From: Actinomadura sp. WMMA1423
GTDB lineage: Bacteria > Actinomycetota > Actinomycetes > Streptosporangiales > Streptosporangiaceae
DNA length: 64,000 nt
NCBI RefSeq assembly: GCF_006547145.1
Contig: NZ_CP041244.1
Coordinates: 7,812,001-7,876,000 of the forward strand
Reading direction: 5' to 3'
Below are positions 55,485-64,000 of the stretch, one piece after another. Positions within the stretch are counted from its first letter, which is position 1; every line of letters starts with the position of its first letter. Made by a program: the position numbers and the translations under genes. The notes below the pieces were generated by a model. The model was not told where the DNA came from. It did not search any database and saw nothing but the letters and a program-made list of their open reading frames with translations.

Positions 55485-56828
55485 GTGAACACGAAGATCC
55501 TGCTGGACGAGTCGAAGCTGCCGCGACGCTGGTACAACGTCGTTCCCGACCTGCCCGCCCCGCCGCCCCCGCCGCTGCACCCGGCGACGCGCGAGCCGGT
55601 CGGGCCGGACGACCTCGCGCCGCTGTTCCCCATGGAGCTCATCGCCCAGGAGGTCAGCGGGGAGCGCTACATCGAGATCCCCGAGGAGGTCCGCGAGGTC
55701 TACCGGCTGTGGCGCCCGACCCCGCTCATCCGGGCCCACCGCCTCGAACGCGCCCTCGGCACCCCCGCCCGCATCTACGTCAAGTACGAGGGCGTCTCAC
55801 CCGTCGGGTCGCACAAGCCGAACACGGCCGTCCCGCAGGCCTACTACAACGCGCGCCAGGGCGTCCGCCGCCTGACGACCGAGACCGGCGCGGGCCAGTG
55901 GGGGAGCGCCCTCGCGTTCGCCTGCGCCCAGTTCGCCCTGGACTGCGAGATCTGGATGGTGCGCGCCTCCTACGACCAGAAGCCGTACCGCCGCTCGATG
56001 ATGGAGCTGTTCGGCGCCCAGGTGCACGCCAGCCCGTCGCCGCTCACCTCGTCCGGCGCGAAGATCCTCGCGGACGACCCGGACTCGCCCGGCTCCCTCG
56101 GCATGGCGATCAGCGAGGCCGTGGAGTCCGCCGCGCCCGAGGACACCCGCTATGCGCTGGGGAGCGTCCTCAACCACGTCCTCCTGCACCAGACCGTCAT
56201 CGGCGAGGAGGCCCTCGAACAGCTCGCCCTCGTCGGCGACACCCCCGACCTGATCGTCGGCTGCACCGGCGGCGGGTCCAACTTCGCGGGCCTGTTCTTC
56301 CCGTTCCTCCGCGAGAAGCTCCAGGGCCGCATGGATCCGGTCATCCGCGCCGTGGAGCCCGCCGCGTGCCCGTCCTTCACCCGCGGCCGCTACGCCTACG
56401 ACTTCGGCGACACCGCCGGCTTTACGCCCCTGCTGAAGATGCACACGCTCGGGCATGACTTCGTCCCGGACCCGATCCACGCGGGCGGCCTCCGCTACCA
56501 CGGCATGGCCCCGCTGCTGTCCCACATGTACGACCTGGGCATCTTCGACGCCACCGCCAAGCACCAGCGCGAGTGCTTCGAGGCAGGCGTCCTGTTCGCC
56601 CGCACGGAGGGCATCGTCCCGGCCCCGGAGCCCACCCACGCCCTGGCCGCCGCCGTCGAAGAGGCCCGCCGCTGCGCCGAGACCGGCGAACCCAAGGTGA
56701 TCCTGACCGCCCTGTGCGGCCACGGCCACCTCGACATGGCCGCCTACGACCGCTTCCTCTCCGGAAGCATGGAAGACCACACCCTCCCGGAGACCCGCCT
56801 GGACGAGGCCCTGAGCACCCTCCCGTAG
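55485..56828 (+). CDS. trpB2: TrpB2-type tryptophan synthase beta-like protein
   Basis: A 447-residue PLP enzyme of the TrpB2 group. The PLP lysine is in VSPVGSHKPNTAVPQAYYN, glycine-rich phosphate binding is in IVGCTGGGSNFAGL, and WRPTPLIRAHRLE and ETGAGQWGSALAFAC are diagnostic. TrpB2 proteins run the beta reaction (indole + serine to tryptophan), often as stand-alone salvage enzymes or with another alpha partner; some act on phosphoserine. No trp operon is adjacent. The GTG start follows GGGAGG. Confidence 0.93.
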   Translation: MNTKILLDESKLPRRWYNVVPDLPAPPPPPLHPATREPVGPDDLAPLFPMELIAQEVSGERYIEIPEEVREVYRLWRPTPLIRAHRLERALGTPARIYVKYEGVSPVGSHKPNTAVPQAYYNARQGVRRLTTETGAGQWGSALAFACAQFALDCEIWMVRASYDQKPYRRSMMELFGAQVHASPSPLTSSGAKILADDPDSPGSLGMAISEAVESAAPEDTRYALGSVLNHVLLHQTVIGEEALEQLALVGDTPDLIVGCTGGGSNFAGLFFPFLREKLQGRMDPVIRAVEPAACPSFTRGRYAYDFGDTAGFTPLLKMHTLGHDFVPDPIHAGGLRYHGMAPLLSHMYDLGIFDATAKHQRECFEAGVLFARTEGIVPAPEPTHALAAAVEEARRCAETGEPKVILTALCGHGHLDMAAYDRFLSGSMEDHTLPETRLDEALSTLP

Positions 56829-56902
56829 GTCCGCGAGTTAACTTGCGGACCTTGATCAAGCGGCCGCGCAAGTCACTCGCGCACCCGCTAACCTTGATGG
56901 AC

Positions 56903-57308
56903 GGCGGACGAGCCGGCCGGACGGCCGCGTCGGGGAGCGATCCCCGTCGAGGAAAGTCCGGGCTCCACAGGGCAGGGTGGTCGGTAACGCCGACCCGGGG
57001 TGACCCGCGGGACAGTGCCACAGAAAGCAGACCGCCACCGGTCCGCCGGTGGTAAGGGTGAAACGGTGAGGTAAGAGCTCACCAGCGCCCACGGTGACGT
57101 GGGCGGCTAGGTAAACCCCACCCGGAGCAAGGTCAAGAAGGGGCCCCCGCAAGAGGCCCCGCGCAGGTGCCTGAGGGCGGCCCGCCCGAGCCTGCGGGTA
57201 GACCGCTGGAGACCGCCGGCAACGGCGGCCCGAGATGGATGGCCGTCACCCGCCGCCCCGCAAGGGACGGCGGGCACAGAACCCGGCTTACAGGCCGACT
57301 CGTCCGCC
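56903..57308 (+). ncRNA. rnpB: RNase P RNA, bacterial type A
   Basis: The catalytic RNA of RNase P, which matures tRNA 5' ends. The P1 helix is GGCGGACGAG (56903-56912) with CTCGTCCGCC (57299-57308). The conserved core GAGGAAAGTCCGGGCTCC lies near 56950-56967, the ACAGTGCCACAGAAA region near 57012-57026, GGTAAGGGTGAAACGGTG near 57051-57068, and the 3' core ACAGAACCCGGCTTAC near 57276-57291. Loop contents and order match type A actinobacterial rnpB. Ends are set by P1 and may be a few bases longer. It lies between trpB2 and a propeller-like gene. Confidence 0.95.
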
Positions 57309-57372
57309 GCTTCTCCCGTCTGCGGCCCGCTTTGGAGCGCATGCCCATGGGCGGCGGGAGGATAGTGGCCCC

Positions 57373-58401
57373 ATGCGACAGTTGCGTTGGGCGCATCCAG
57401 GCCACGCGGAAGACCGCTCGGCTCACGACGCCGGCGCGTTGCAGGTCGTCGACCTCGACGGCCGGATCTTCTTGACCGGGATGTACTGCGACAGCGACGG
57501 TCATAACCGTGTGGATCTGCGTGACGCCGCCTCCGGCGAGGTCATCGACGCGCATTACCACTACAAGCAGTGGTGGAATGCTCCCGCGGACCACTTCACC
57601 GGTTTCAGCGGCCCGGACGGCACCTACATCCTCTACAAGAGACCCCGAGGCAGCGGGTACTGCGTCAAACGGGTGACCCCGAATGGCTTCGAGTTCATCG
57701 AGGACGCCGTCCCCGAGGACGACGGCGCGTTCTTCGAGGTGGGCCCTGCGGTCCTGGACGGCCGCCTGACCATTCTGACCTGCGATGAACGCACCGCGAG
57801 GTTCCGCGAATGGCGCAACGGGGACCACGTGCTCCGCATCTGGACCGCACCTGAGGGATGGGCGGATCCCAGTCCGATGTCCATCGGCGGACGGCCCTGT
57901 CTCTGGCTCAGCCATGACGGCCCCGAACACATCACCAGATTGTGGGATCCGACTTCTGACAAACCGGTAGGCCCGCCATTTCTGGTCCGTGGGTACCGAT
58001 GGGGGCCCTGGATGCTGAACCTGCGTCCCGTGGCCCTGTTCAAGGTCGACTGGCGCGACTTCCAACTCTGGGACCTGGGACGCCGGGAACCCTGCGGACC
58101 GGGGCTGGGCGACCTCGAACTGAAGAACCCGTCCGTCGGGCTCATCCACGGCCGCCCCGCCCTGGCGGGCACAGTGGGCAGGGCGCTACAGCTCTGGGAC
58201 ATCCCCACAGGCCGTCTGATCAACGCCACCGCCCTCCCGGACACCCCCATAGCCACCGCGATCGGCTCGACGAGCACCGCCTGGGCCGTCACCACCACCG
58301 GCCACATCGGCAAACTCACCATCAAACCCGCCGAAATCCACCCCGCCGCCCGCGGCCACGGAGCCAATTCGCCGCCGATCACGGGTGAAACGGTGAGTTG
58401 A
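57373..58401 (+). CDS. WD40/propeller-like hypothetical protein
   Basis: A 342-residue soluble protein with repeated short beta units that end in L-W-D: LTILTCDERTARFREWRNGD, ITRLWDPTSDKPVGPPF, FQLWDLGRREPCGP and LQLWDIPTGRLINATALP. This suggests a propeller of the WD40 type, as in actinomycete proteins with degenerate WD repeats. There is no kinase or NB domain attached and no signal peptide. It is a stand-alone gene 64 bp after rnpB. Function unknown. Confidence 0.65.
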   Translation: MRQLRWAHPGHAEDRSAHDAGALQVVDLDGRIFLTGMYCDSDGHNRVDLRDAASGEVIDAHYHYKQWWNAPADHFTGFSGPDGTYILYKRPRGSGYCVKRVTPNGFEFIEDAVPEDDGAFFEVGPAVLDGRLTILTCDERTARFREWRNGDHVLRIWTAPEGWADPSPMSIGGRPCLWLSHDGPEHITRLWDPTSDKPVGPPFLVRGYRWGPWMLNLRPVALFKVDWRDFQLWDLGRREPCGPGLGDLELKNPSVGLIHGRPALAGTVGRALQLWDIPTGRLINATALPDTPIATAIGSTSTAWAVTTTGHIGKLTIKPAEIHPAARGHGANSPPITGETVS

Positions 58402-58516
58402 GAGCGCTTCGCTCGACCGGTGCGCTGGCGGGTGCTCGTTGCGGGGATGCAGACGAGGTCTGGCAAATGTGAGACTTGTTCATGTATTTTGGCGCTCCCC
58501 GGCGCTAGGAGATCGC

Positions 58517-60958
58517 ATGGGTTCGCGGCGGCTCGTGCCGACGGTCGTGGGTGCGGTCCTGGTGCTCGTCCTCGGCGGGGCACTGATCGACCCGGTCGGG
58601 TACTTCGCGCTGCTGGGGGCGCCCGGCCGCTGGATGCCGGCCGCCCGGTGGCAGGCCGCGCCTCTGGCGGTCTACGTTCCCTTGCTGCTGCTGGGCACGG
58701 GGCTGGTCGCCGCGGCCTTCGGGCATCTGGGACGGCGAGCGCGGTTCGCGACGGTCTGGGCGGGGTTCGTGCTGGCCGCCGTGGTCGCGAAGGCCGTCAT
58801 GGCGGAGGCGGCGACCGCACCCGAGGCGAACGTCGCCGATCTGCTGTGGGCGACGAGCTTCACCGTTCCGAAAGCGGCCCTGTACGGGCTGGTGCCCGCA
58901 GCGATGACCCTGCCCTGGCGCGCCGGCGAGCGCGGCGGCGAGGAGCCCGCGCACGGGGCGCACTGGCCGTTCGCGGCCGTCAGCGTGGCGGTGGTCGCCG
59001 TGACCGGGCCCTGGGTCGCGTCGCACTGGTCGCGTGACCTGCCGTCCGGGCTGCCGTCCGCGTCCCCGCAGGGCGGAGCGGCCGGATTCGCCGCGGGCCT
59101 GCTCGTCCTCCTTCTCGCGCTCGCCCGCACCCAGCGGACCTTCGCTCGCCGCTCCCGCGGGGCCACCGGCGCCTTCCTCGGCGGGTGGCTGGCCGGGATG
59201 TGGGCGGGCCTCGCGCTCGGCGCCGTCCAGGTCGCCGGGCTCGTGGTCCTGGACGGGCCCGGCACTCCGCTGCAGACGCCGGCCGCGTCGTGGGTCAGGC
59301 TCGCCGAGGGCGCGTCGTTCGGCATCGCCTTCGGCTGGCTGCCCGGCCTGCTCGCCCTCCTCGCCGCCCGCGGCGCTCTCCGATGGCCGGTGAAGCGGAC
59401 CGTCCCGGTGCTCGCGCTCCTCACCGCGGCCGTCCTCGCCGCGACCACGGGAGCGGTGGCCTTCGCGCGGCCGGAACCGGTACCCGCCGCCCGCGAGCCG
59501 GCCGCCGCCGGGTCCGCGGTCGTCGCCCGCGGGACGGAGCCTTCGCCGCTTCGAGCCGTCCGGGGAGAGCGCCCCCGCATCGTCGACGCCGAGGGACGGC
59601 AGGTTCTCCTGCGCGGGGTGAACGTCAACCAGCTGGTCGACTTCTACGCGCCGCGCCCGGACGTCCCGGTCGCGCTGCCCCTCAGCGAGGACGACTTCGC
59701 GCAGATGGCCGCGCTCGGCCTGAACGTGGTGCGCCTCGGGGTCTCGTGGTCGCGGATCGAACCGCGCCCCGCCCGGTACGACGAGGGCTACCTGCGGCAG
59801 ATCGACCAGGCCGTGGCCTGGGCGAAGCGGCACGGTATGTACACGGTGATCGACATGCACCAGGACGGCTGGAGCAAGGCTCCCACCCCCGCCGGAACCT
59901 CCTGCCCCCTCGGCACGTCCAGGATGGACGGCTACGACGGCGCGCCCGCCTGGGCGACCAAGACCGACGGTGCGCCCCGCTGCCAGTTCACCGGGCGCGA
60001 CATCTCGCCCGCGGGCAACCGGGCGTTCACCAACTTCTACTACGACCGCGACGGCGTGCAGAGCCGCCTGGTGAAGGCGTGGGGCATGCTCGCCGCACGC
60101 TTCGGCGCCGATCCCGCGGTCGCCGGGTTCGATCCGCTCAACGAGCCGGGCTTCGGCGAGCAGGCGCCGCTGACCTCGACGCTGCTGCTCGGCCGGTTCT
60201 ACGACCGCGTCCTGCGGGCGATCCGCGCCGCCGAGGCCCGGCCCCACCCGCTGTTCGTCGAGCCGAGCATCTTCTGGTCCGGCACCGGGTTCGACCCGCT
60301 CCCGCGCGGCTCGTTCGCCTCCGATCCCGACATCGTCTTCGCACCCCATCTGTACGCCGAGTCGATCACCATGGACGCCTCGCTCGGCCTGCCCGTCATG
60401 ACCTCGGTCGAGCACGGCTTCGTCCTCGCCCGGCGGGCCGCCCGCGACCTGCCGGTGTGGAGCGGCGAATGGGGCTTCTGGGGAGACGCGGACGCGGTGG
60501 CCGGGAAGCTGCGCCGCTACGCCCGCAAGGAGGACGGCCACCGGATCGGCGGCGCGTTCTGGGTGTGGAAGCAGGCGTGCGGCGACCCGCAGAACGGCGT
60601 CGAGCCGACCGGTGACGGGCTCAACAACCTCGACTGCGCGACGGGCCGGTTCCTGCCCCGCGACGCGGTGGCCGTCCAGGAGCTCTCGCGCGCCTACCCG
60701 CGCGCGGCGCCCGGCGTCCTCACGTCCCTGCGTTCCGTGCCCGGCGGCAGGCCGGGGGAGAAGGCCGCGGGGCCCCGGGAGTTCGCCCTGGCCGGGAGGG
60801 CGTCGGGCGGCGGCTGCGGCCTGGACGTCTGGGTGCCGGGGGAGGACCGGCCCGCCCCCGCGGGCTCCGGTGTCGACCGCGTCGAGACCCGGCGGGTCGA
60901 GGGCGGCTGGCGGGTCACCGGCTGTGCCCGCGGCTCGTACCGCCTGACGATCGGCTGA
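58517..60958 (+). CDS. Multi-pass membrane protein fused to GH5-like glycoside hydrolase
   Basis: An 813-residue protein. About nine hydrophobic segments fill the first ~345 residues. The rest is a GH5-type TIM barrel like endoglycoceramidases: LLRGVNVNQLVDFY, LGLNVVRLGVSWSRIEP, TVIDMHQDGWSK, general acid/base E543 (FDPLNEPGFG) and nucleophile E651 (VWSGEWGFWG), plus a C-terminal beta domain. The catalytic part would face outward and cleave glycolipid or glycan linkages. ATG 58517 has AGGAG upstream. Fusion of the barrel to a polytopic membrane region is uncommon; the closest named family is endoglycoceramidase-related GH5. Confidence 0.85.
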   Translation: MGSRRLVPTVVGAVLVLVLGGALIDPVGYFALLGAPGRWMPAARWQAAPLAVYVPLLLLGTGLVAAAFGHLGRRARFATVWAGFVLAAVVAKAVMAEAATAPEANVADLLWATSFTVPKAALYGLVPAAMTLPWRAGERGGEEPAHGAHWPFAAVSVAVVAVTGPWVASHWSRDLPSGLPSASPQGGAAGFAAGLLVLLLALARTQRTFARRSRGATGAFLGGWLAGMWAGLALGAVQVAGLVVLDGPGTPLQTPAASWVRLAEGASFGIAFGWLPGLLALLAARGALRWPVKRTVPVLALLTAAVLAATTGAVAFARPEPVPAAREPAAAGSAVVARGTEPSPLRAVRGERPRIVDAEGRQVLLRGVNVNQLVDFYAPRPDVPVALPLSEDDFAQMAALGLNVVRLGVSWSRIEPRPARYDEGYLRQIDQAVAWAKRHGMYTVIDMHQDGWSKAPTPAGTSCPLGTSRMDGYDGAPAWATKTDGAPRCQFTGRDISPAGNRAFTNFYYDRDGVQSRLVKAWGMLAARFGADPAVAGFDPLNEPGFGEQAPLTSTLLLGRFYDRVLRAIRAAEARPHPLFVEPSIFWSGTGFDPLPRGSFASDPDIVFAPHLYAESITMDASLGLPVMTSVEHGFVLARRAARDLPVWSGEWGFWGDADAVAGKLRRYARKEDGHRIGGAFWVWKQACGDPQNGVEPTGDGLNNLDCATGRFLPRDAVAVQELSRAYPRAAPGVLTSLRSVPGGRPGEKAAGPREFALAGRASGGGCGLDVWVPGEDRPAPAGSGVDRVETRRVEGGWRVTGCARGSYRLTIG

Positions 60959-61205
60959 GGCCGCGGGCGGGAGCCGAGCGGAAGTCCTGCGAGCGGTCGG
61001 GCGGGCGCGGAGCCCGTCTTCCCAGGGGACGGGCGGCCGGGTGTGTAATTTCCCGTGGGTGTGGGGTGGGGACAGAGACTCTCTTGAAACGGGTCACAGG
61101 ACACAGAGGGTTTCATACGGGGCGCATACCGTTCAGGTACGAGCTGATCGCCCTGATCGGTGAGGGCGGCGGGGCCGGGGTGCTGAGTCCCGTGGGAAAG
61201 GAGCG

Positions 61206-61412
61206 ATGATGATCGTCATCGTGTTCGTGGCCATCGTGGTCGCCGGGATGCTGGGGAGCCTGGTGTACCTGTGGGACTTCTCGCGCGCCAGCCGGCGCGA
61301 CGCGCTGTTCCTTCCGGCGTCGGACCGGCGTTCGCGCCGGGCGCGCCGCGTGACGGGGATGTACGTGCGGGACTACGGGCGCAGCGACGAGGAGCTCGTC
61401 GGGCGCTGGTAG
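61206..61412 (+). CDS. Small single-pass membrane protein
   Basis: A 68-residue protein: one hydrophobic helix (IVIVFVAIVVAGMLGSLVYL, residues ~3-22) and a basic tail rich in Arg (RRSRRARRVTGMYVRDYG). GGAAAGGAG sits just before the double ATG. The 247-bp gap upstream contains a possible promoter with TTGAAA near 61084. I recognise no family. The good ribosome site and clean codon bias support it as real. Confidence 0.6.
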   Translation: MMIVIVFVAIVVAGMLGSLVYLWDFSRASRRDALFLPASDRRSRRARRVTGMYVRDYGRSDEELVGRW

Positions 61413-61456
61413 GAGCTTGGAGCGCGGGCCGTCCTGCCGGGGGACGGCCCGCGCCC

Positions 61457-63715
61457 TCATGTCAGGGTCCGGGGCTGCGGGGCATCGTCCGCGACGGGGG
61501 CGAAGGTGCCGCCGGACTGGTCGAAGACCTCGACGGTGGCGGTCCCGAGGTCCAGGTAGAGGCCCACGAGCTGGATGTCGCCGGAGTCGACCCGCTCCTG
61601 GAGCCACGGGTAGGTCAGCAGGTTGTCGAGCTGCTGCATCACATTGATCTTGCAGAGGCGGGCGAGGGGCTGCTCGTCGCCGGAGGGGTCCTCGGCGAGG
61701 AAGCGGGCGAGGCTGTGGTTGCCGTGCTTCAGCCAGCGCGACAGGCCCTCCAGGTGCTCGACCTCGGTGCCGCCGGCGAGCAGCGCGGCCATCGCGCCGC
61801 AGTTGGAGTGGCCGCAGACCGTGATCGTCTTGATGTCCAGGACGTTGACGGCGTACTCGACGGTCGCGGCGACGGAGTCGTCGGGCGTCCGGGAGCCGTG
61901 CCGGGGCACGAGGGCGCCGACGTTGCGGTTGATGAACAGGTCGCCGGGGCCGCTCGCGGTGATGATGTTGGGCACGATGCGCGAGTCGACGCAGGTGATG
62001 AACAGATGCTGGGGTTTCTGCTCCATCGCCAGCTCGGCCATGATCGGCCGGACGAGCGGGGCCGTGCGCCCGTGGTACTCGCGCACGCCGTTCAGCAGGA
62101 CGTCCGCCGGGGACATCTCGGGTGCGTCGAGCTCGGTCTCGGAGCGCCGCCGCCGATTCGACCACGGCGCCCACCAGCGGGCGGGAGGCGGGGTCTTGGC
62201 CGGTTGGGACATATCGCCTGTCACAGCTCTTTCATACCAAGCCTCATGAACCTCGTCGATGTCGACCCTCCCCCCTTGGCGTTCGTGTGCCAGCCGCCAC
62301 CGGTGGACGGCGTCGAACGCGGCGTGGTCCATGAAGTCGACGTTGAGGTCCAGATCGACGCTGCAGTCCGCCGGGATCTGCTGGAGCGCGCGGGCCACGC
62401 GGGGGACGCCGAGGAAGGTGAACGTGCCCTCGACGACCACGTGCCAGCGCGGCGCGGAGGGGACGTCGTCGGGGGAGAGGACGAGTTGCTCCGTCCGGAC
62501 CGAGAGCCGGGTCAGCCGGCGCAGGGCAAGCACCGCCACGACCCCGATGCCGAGCAGGACGCCCTCGCCGAGCCCGAACAGCACGACGCCGCCGAGGGTG
62601 ACGAAGTAGGCGGGCGCCTCCCGGTGGTGGCGCAGATCGCGGACCCGTGACAGGTCGGCCAGGCGGACGCCGAGCACGACCAGCAGCGCGGCGAGCGCCG
62701 CCAGCGGGACCTGCTCGATGAGCGGCCCGCAGGCCAGGGCCAGGACCAGGACCCAGACGCCGTGCAGGATCGGGGACAGCCGGGTACGGCCCCCCGCCTC
62801 GACGTTGGCGGTGCTGCGGACGATCACGCCGGTGACCGGCAGGCCGCCCAGCACGCCGGAGACGGCGTTCGCGGCGCCCTGGCCGAGCAGGTCGCGGTCG
62901 AGGTCGGCGGGCGGGACGCCGGCCGGGCGGGCGCGGTCGACCGCGACGCTGCACAGCAGGGACTCGACGGCGGCCACGAGCGCCACGGAGAGGATCGCGC
63001 CGGTGATGCCGAACAGCGTCCCCTGCGGCATGACGGGAGGGCCCCAGTCGCTCAGCAGCGAGGACGGCAGGTCGACGCGCGGTACCCGCCAGTCGAGGGC
63101 CCAGGCGAGGACGGTGGCCAGGACCACGGCGGGCAGCGGGCCCGGAATGAGGCGGAGCGCCCCGATCCGCGGCAGGCGGGACCAGCCCAGCACCACGAGG
63201 ACGGTCAGCCCGGCCACGAGCGCCGACCGCGTGTGCGGCTGCGCGAGCTGCCCCGGCAGCTCCAGCAGGTTCGCGACGGCCGACTGCTGGGGGCTGCCAC
63301 CGAGGACCACGTGCACCTGGGCGAGGACGATCAGGATGCCGACGCCGGCCAGCATCCCGTGCACGACGGCGGGGGAGACGACGAGGGCGGCCCGCGCGAC
63401 CCGGCTCACGCCGAGCACGATCTGCACCAGCCCGGCGAGCATGGTGATCGTGCAGGTGGCGCGCCAGCCGTAGGTCTGCACGAGCCCGGCGACGAGGACG
63501 GTGAGCCCGGCGGCGGGCCCGCTGACCTGGAGCGGCGAGCCGCCGATCAGGCCCGCGACGATGCCGCCGGCGACCGCGGCGATCAGCCCGGCGGCGACGG
63601 GCGCGCCGGAGGCGACAGCGATGCCGAGCGAGAGCGGGATCGCGACCAGGAAGACGACGAACGAGGCGAGCAGGTCGCGCCGGATGGTGGACACACTCGG
63701 TGTCTTGATAGTCAC
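61457..63715 (-). CDS. SulP-family anion transporter fused to beta-carbonic anhydrase
   Basis: A 752-residue fusion. Residues ~10-400 form a SulP transporter (SLGIAVASGAPVAAGLIAAV, PVTGVIVRSTANVEAGGRTR), ~415-500 a STAS-like domain (VDLDLNVDFMDHAAFDAVHR) and ~502-752 a beta-carbonic anhydrase with zinc ligands in FITCVDSR and VCGHSNCGA. Such fusions are thought to couple bicarbonate (or sulfate) uptake with CO2/bicarbonate exchange. The GTG start at 63715 has no ribosome site and may be leaderless; TACAGT just upstream looks like a -10 element. It may supply inorganic carbon to the RuBisCO encoded at the other end of the window, but it is not in that operon. Confidence 0.92.
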   Translation of the reverse strand: MTIKTPSVSTIRRDLLASFVVFLVAIPLSLGIAVASGAPVAAGLIAAVAGGIVAGLIGGSPLQVSGPAAGLTVLVAGLVQTYGWRATCTITMLAGLVQIVLGVSRVARAALVVSPAVVHGMLAGVGILIVLAQVHVVLGGSPQQSAVANLLELPGQLAQPHTRSALVAGLTVLVVLGWSRLPRIGALRLIPGPLPAVVLATVLAWALDWRVPRVDLPSSLLSDWGPPVMPQGTLFGITGAILSVALVAAVESLLCSVAVDRARPAGVPPADLDRDLLGQGAANAVSGVLGGLPVTGVIVRSTANVEAGGRTRLSPILHGVWVLVLALACGPLIEQVPLAALAALLVVLGVRLADLSRVRDLRHHREAPAYFVTLGGVVLFGLGEGVLLGIGVVAVLALRRLTRLSVRTEQLVLSPDDVPSAPRWHVVVEGTFTFLGVPRVARALQQIPADCSVDLDLNVDFMDHAAFDAVHRWRLAHERQGGRVDIDEVHEAWYERAVTGDMSQPAKTPPPARWWAPWSNRRRRSETELDAPEMSPADVLLNGVREYHGRTAPLVRPIMAELAMEQKPQHLFITCVDSRIVPNIITASGPGDLFINRNVGALVPRHGSRTPDDSVAATVEYAVNVLDIKTITVCGHSNCGAMAALLAGGTEVEHLEGLSRWLKHGNHSLARFLAEDPSGDEQPLARLCKINVMQQLDNLLTYPWLQERVDSGDIQLVGLYLDLGTATVEVFDQSGGTFAPVADDAPQPRTLT

Positions 63716-63760
63716 ACACTGTATTCAACCAGAGCCGGCGGTGCCTCGACCCGGACATGA

Positions 63761-63792
63761 CGAGGGCCGCCGGACGGATCCGGCGGCCCTCG
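63761..63792. terminator. Strong hairpin between the SulP-CA gene and the window-edge gene
   Basis: CGAGGGCCGCCGGA (63761-63774) pairs perfectly with TCCGGCGGCCCTCG (63779-63792) around a 4-nt loop. It lies downstream of the minus-strand gene that ends at 63819. Confidence 0.8.
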
Positions 63793-63818
63793 GCCCAACG
63801 CGCTTCAGTGTGCGGAGG

Positions 63819-64000
63819 TCAGCGGCGGTAGTTCTCCCAGTCGTCGGCCGGCTGGCGCGAGTTGTACGGGGGGTTGTCGTCCCGCTGGCCGCCCTGCGGG
63901 TAGCCGCCTTGCTGCTGTTGCGGCTGCGACGTCCCGCCGTAGTAACCCGATCCGTACGCCTGCGTGGAGTTCGGGTCGTTGTAGCCGCCGGTGCCCTGGT
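63819..64000 (-). CDS. C-terminal end of a Gln/Gly/Tyr-rich protein, cut by the window edge
   Basis: The minus strand stays open from the window edge to a TGA at 63819-63821, coding about 59 residues rich in Gln, Gly, Tyr and Pro. They include SQPQQQQGGYPQGGQRDDN and end DDWENYRR. Such low-complexity tails are common on actinomycete membrane or cell-envelope proteins. The body of the gene lies outside the window, so no function can be assigned. Confidence 0.6.
   Translation of the reverse strand, partial: QGTGGYNDPNSTQAYGSGYYGGTSQPQQQQGGYPQGGQRDDNPPYNSRQPADDWENYRR

Noticed and set aside
62244..63758. 504-codon minus-strand frame overlapping the SulP gene
   Set aside because: Arg/Ala-rich shadow in another frame of the SulP-carbonic anhydrase gene, which has clear domains.

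Overview
This is a very GC-rich window (roughly 70-75 % by eye, third codon positions almost all G or C) with GTG/TTG starts, four-base GTGA/ATGA gene overlaps, a DinB/mycothiol-type protein, a GlnII-type glutamine synthetase with a GlnR-like box and an actinobacterial type A RNase P RNA. It is chromosomal DNA of a filamentous actinomycete, most likely Streptosporangiales (Actinomadura-like). The genus is inference.

Layout. 0.1-9 kb is a Calvin-cycle region: phosphoribulokinase (prk), a two-component pair, an enoyl-reductase/saccharopine-dehydrogenase family gene, a small membrane protein, cbbR, and divergently cbbL-cbbS-cbbX (red-type form I RuBisCO and its activase). 9-12.8 kb holds housekeeping-like genes (PAC2, CBS pair, alpha/beta hydrolase, FAD geranylgeranyl-reductase type, SnoaL-like). 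At 12.83 kb a tRNA-Val(TAC) is followed by a decayed tyrosine integrase, and then by a two-gene unit at 13.9-16.5 kb: a small helical protein and an NB-ARC/TPR (NLR-like) protein that share an AGRDAxAAGRDxxI motif at facing ends. I read this as an amyloid-signalling immune/cell-death pair, and it is the best candidate for an unusual system here.

16.5-30 kb is a mixed accessory and metabolic stretch: epoxide hydrolase with WYL regulator, DUF1877, DUF899, a secreted hydrolase with an ArsR-like regulator, a secreted beta-helix protein, glnII, a universal stress protein and a RelA/SpoT homologue that seems to keep only hydrolase residues. 30.3-42.7 kb encodes two giant PUFA/heterocyst-glycolipid-type synthase subunits followed by a glycosyltransferase. 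The first subunit is a full-length open frame that has lost the recognisable catalytic residues of its KS, AT and KR domains. Neither subunit has a carrier protein; at the expected place lies a (V-V-R-E-P)n repeat.

44-51.7 kb holds a HerA/DUF87 ATPase divergent from a membrane TraG/VirD4-like protein without a P-loop, next to a DUF2510/Pro-rich/M48 metalloprotease. 52-57.3 kb is conserved core: PPOX-like protein, a Nif3 - zinc-ribbon - RNase H/phosphatase operon, TrpB2 and rnpB. 57.3-64 kb has a propeller-like protein, a membrane-anchored GH5 enzyme, a SulP transporter fused to carbonic anhydrase, and the C-terminal end of a low-complexity protein cut by the window edge.
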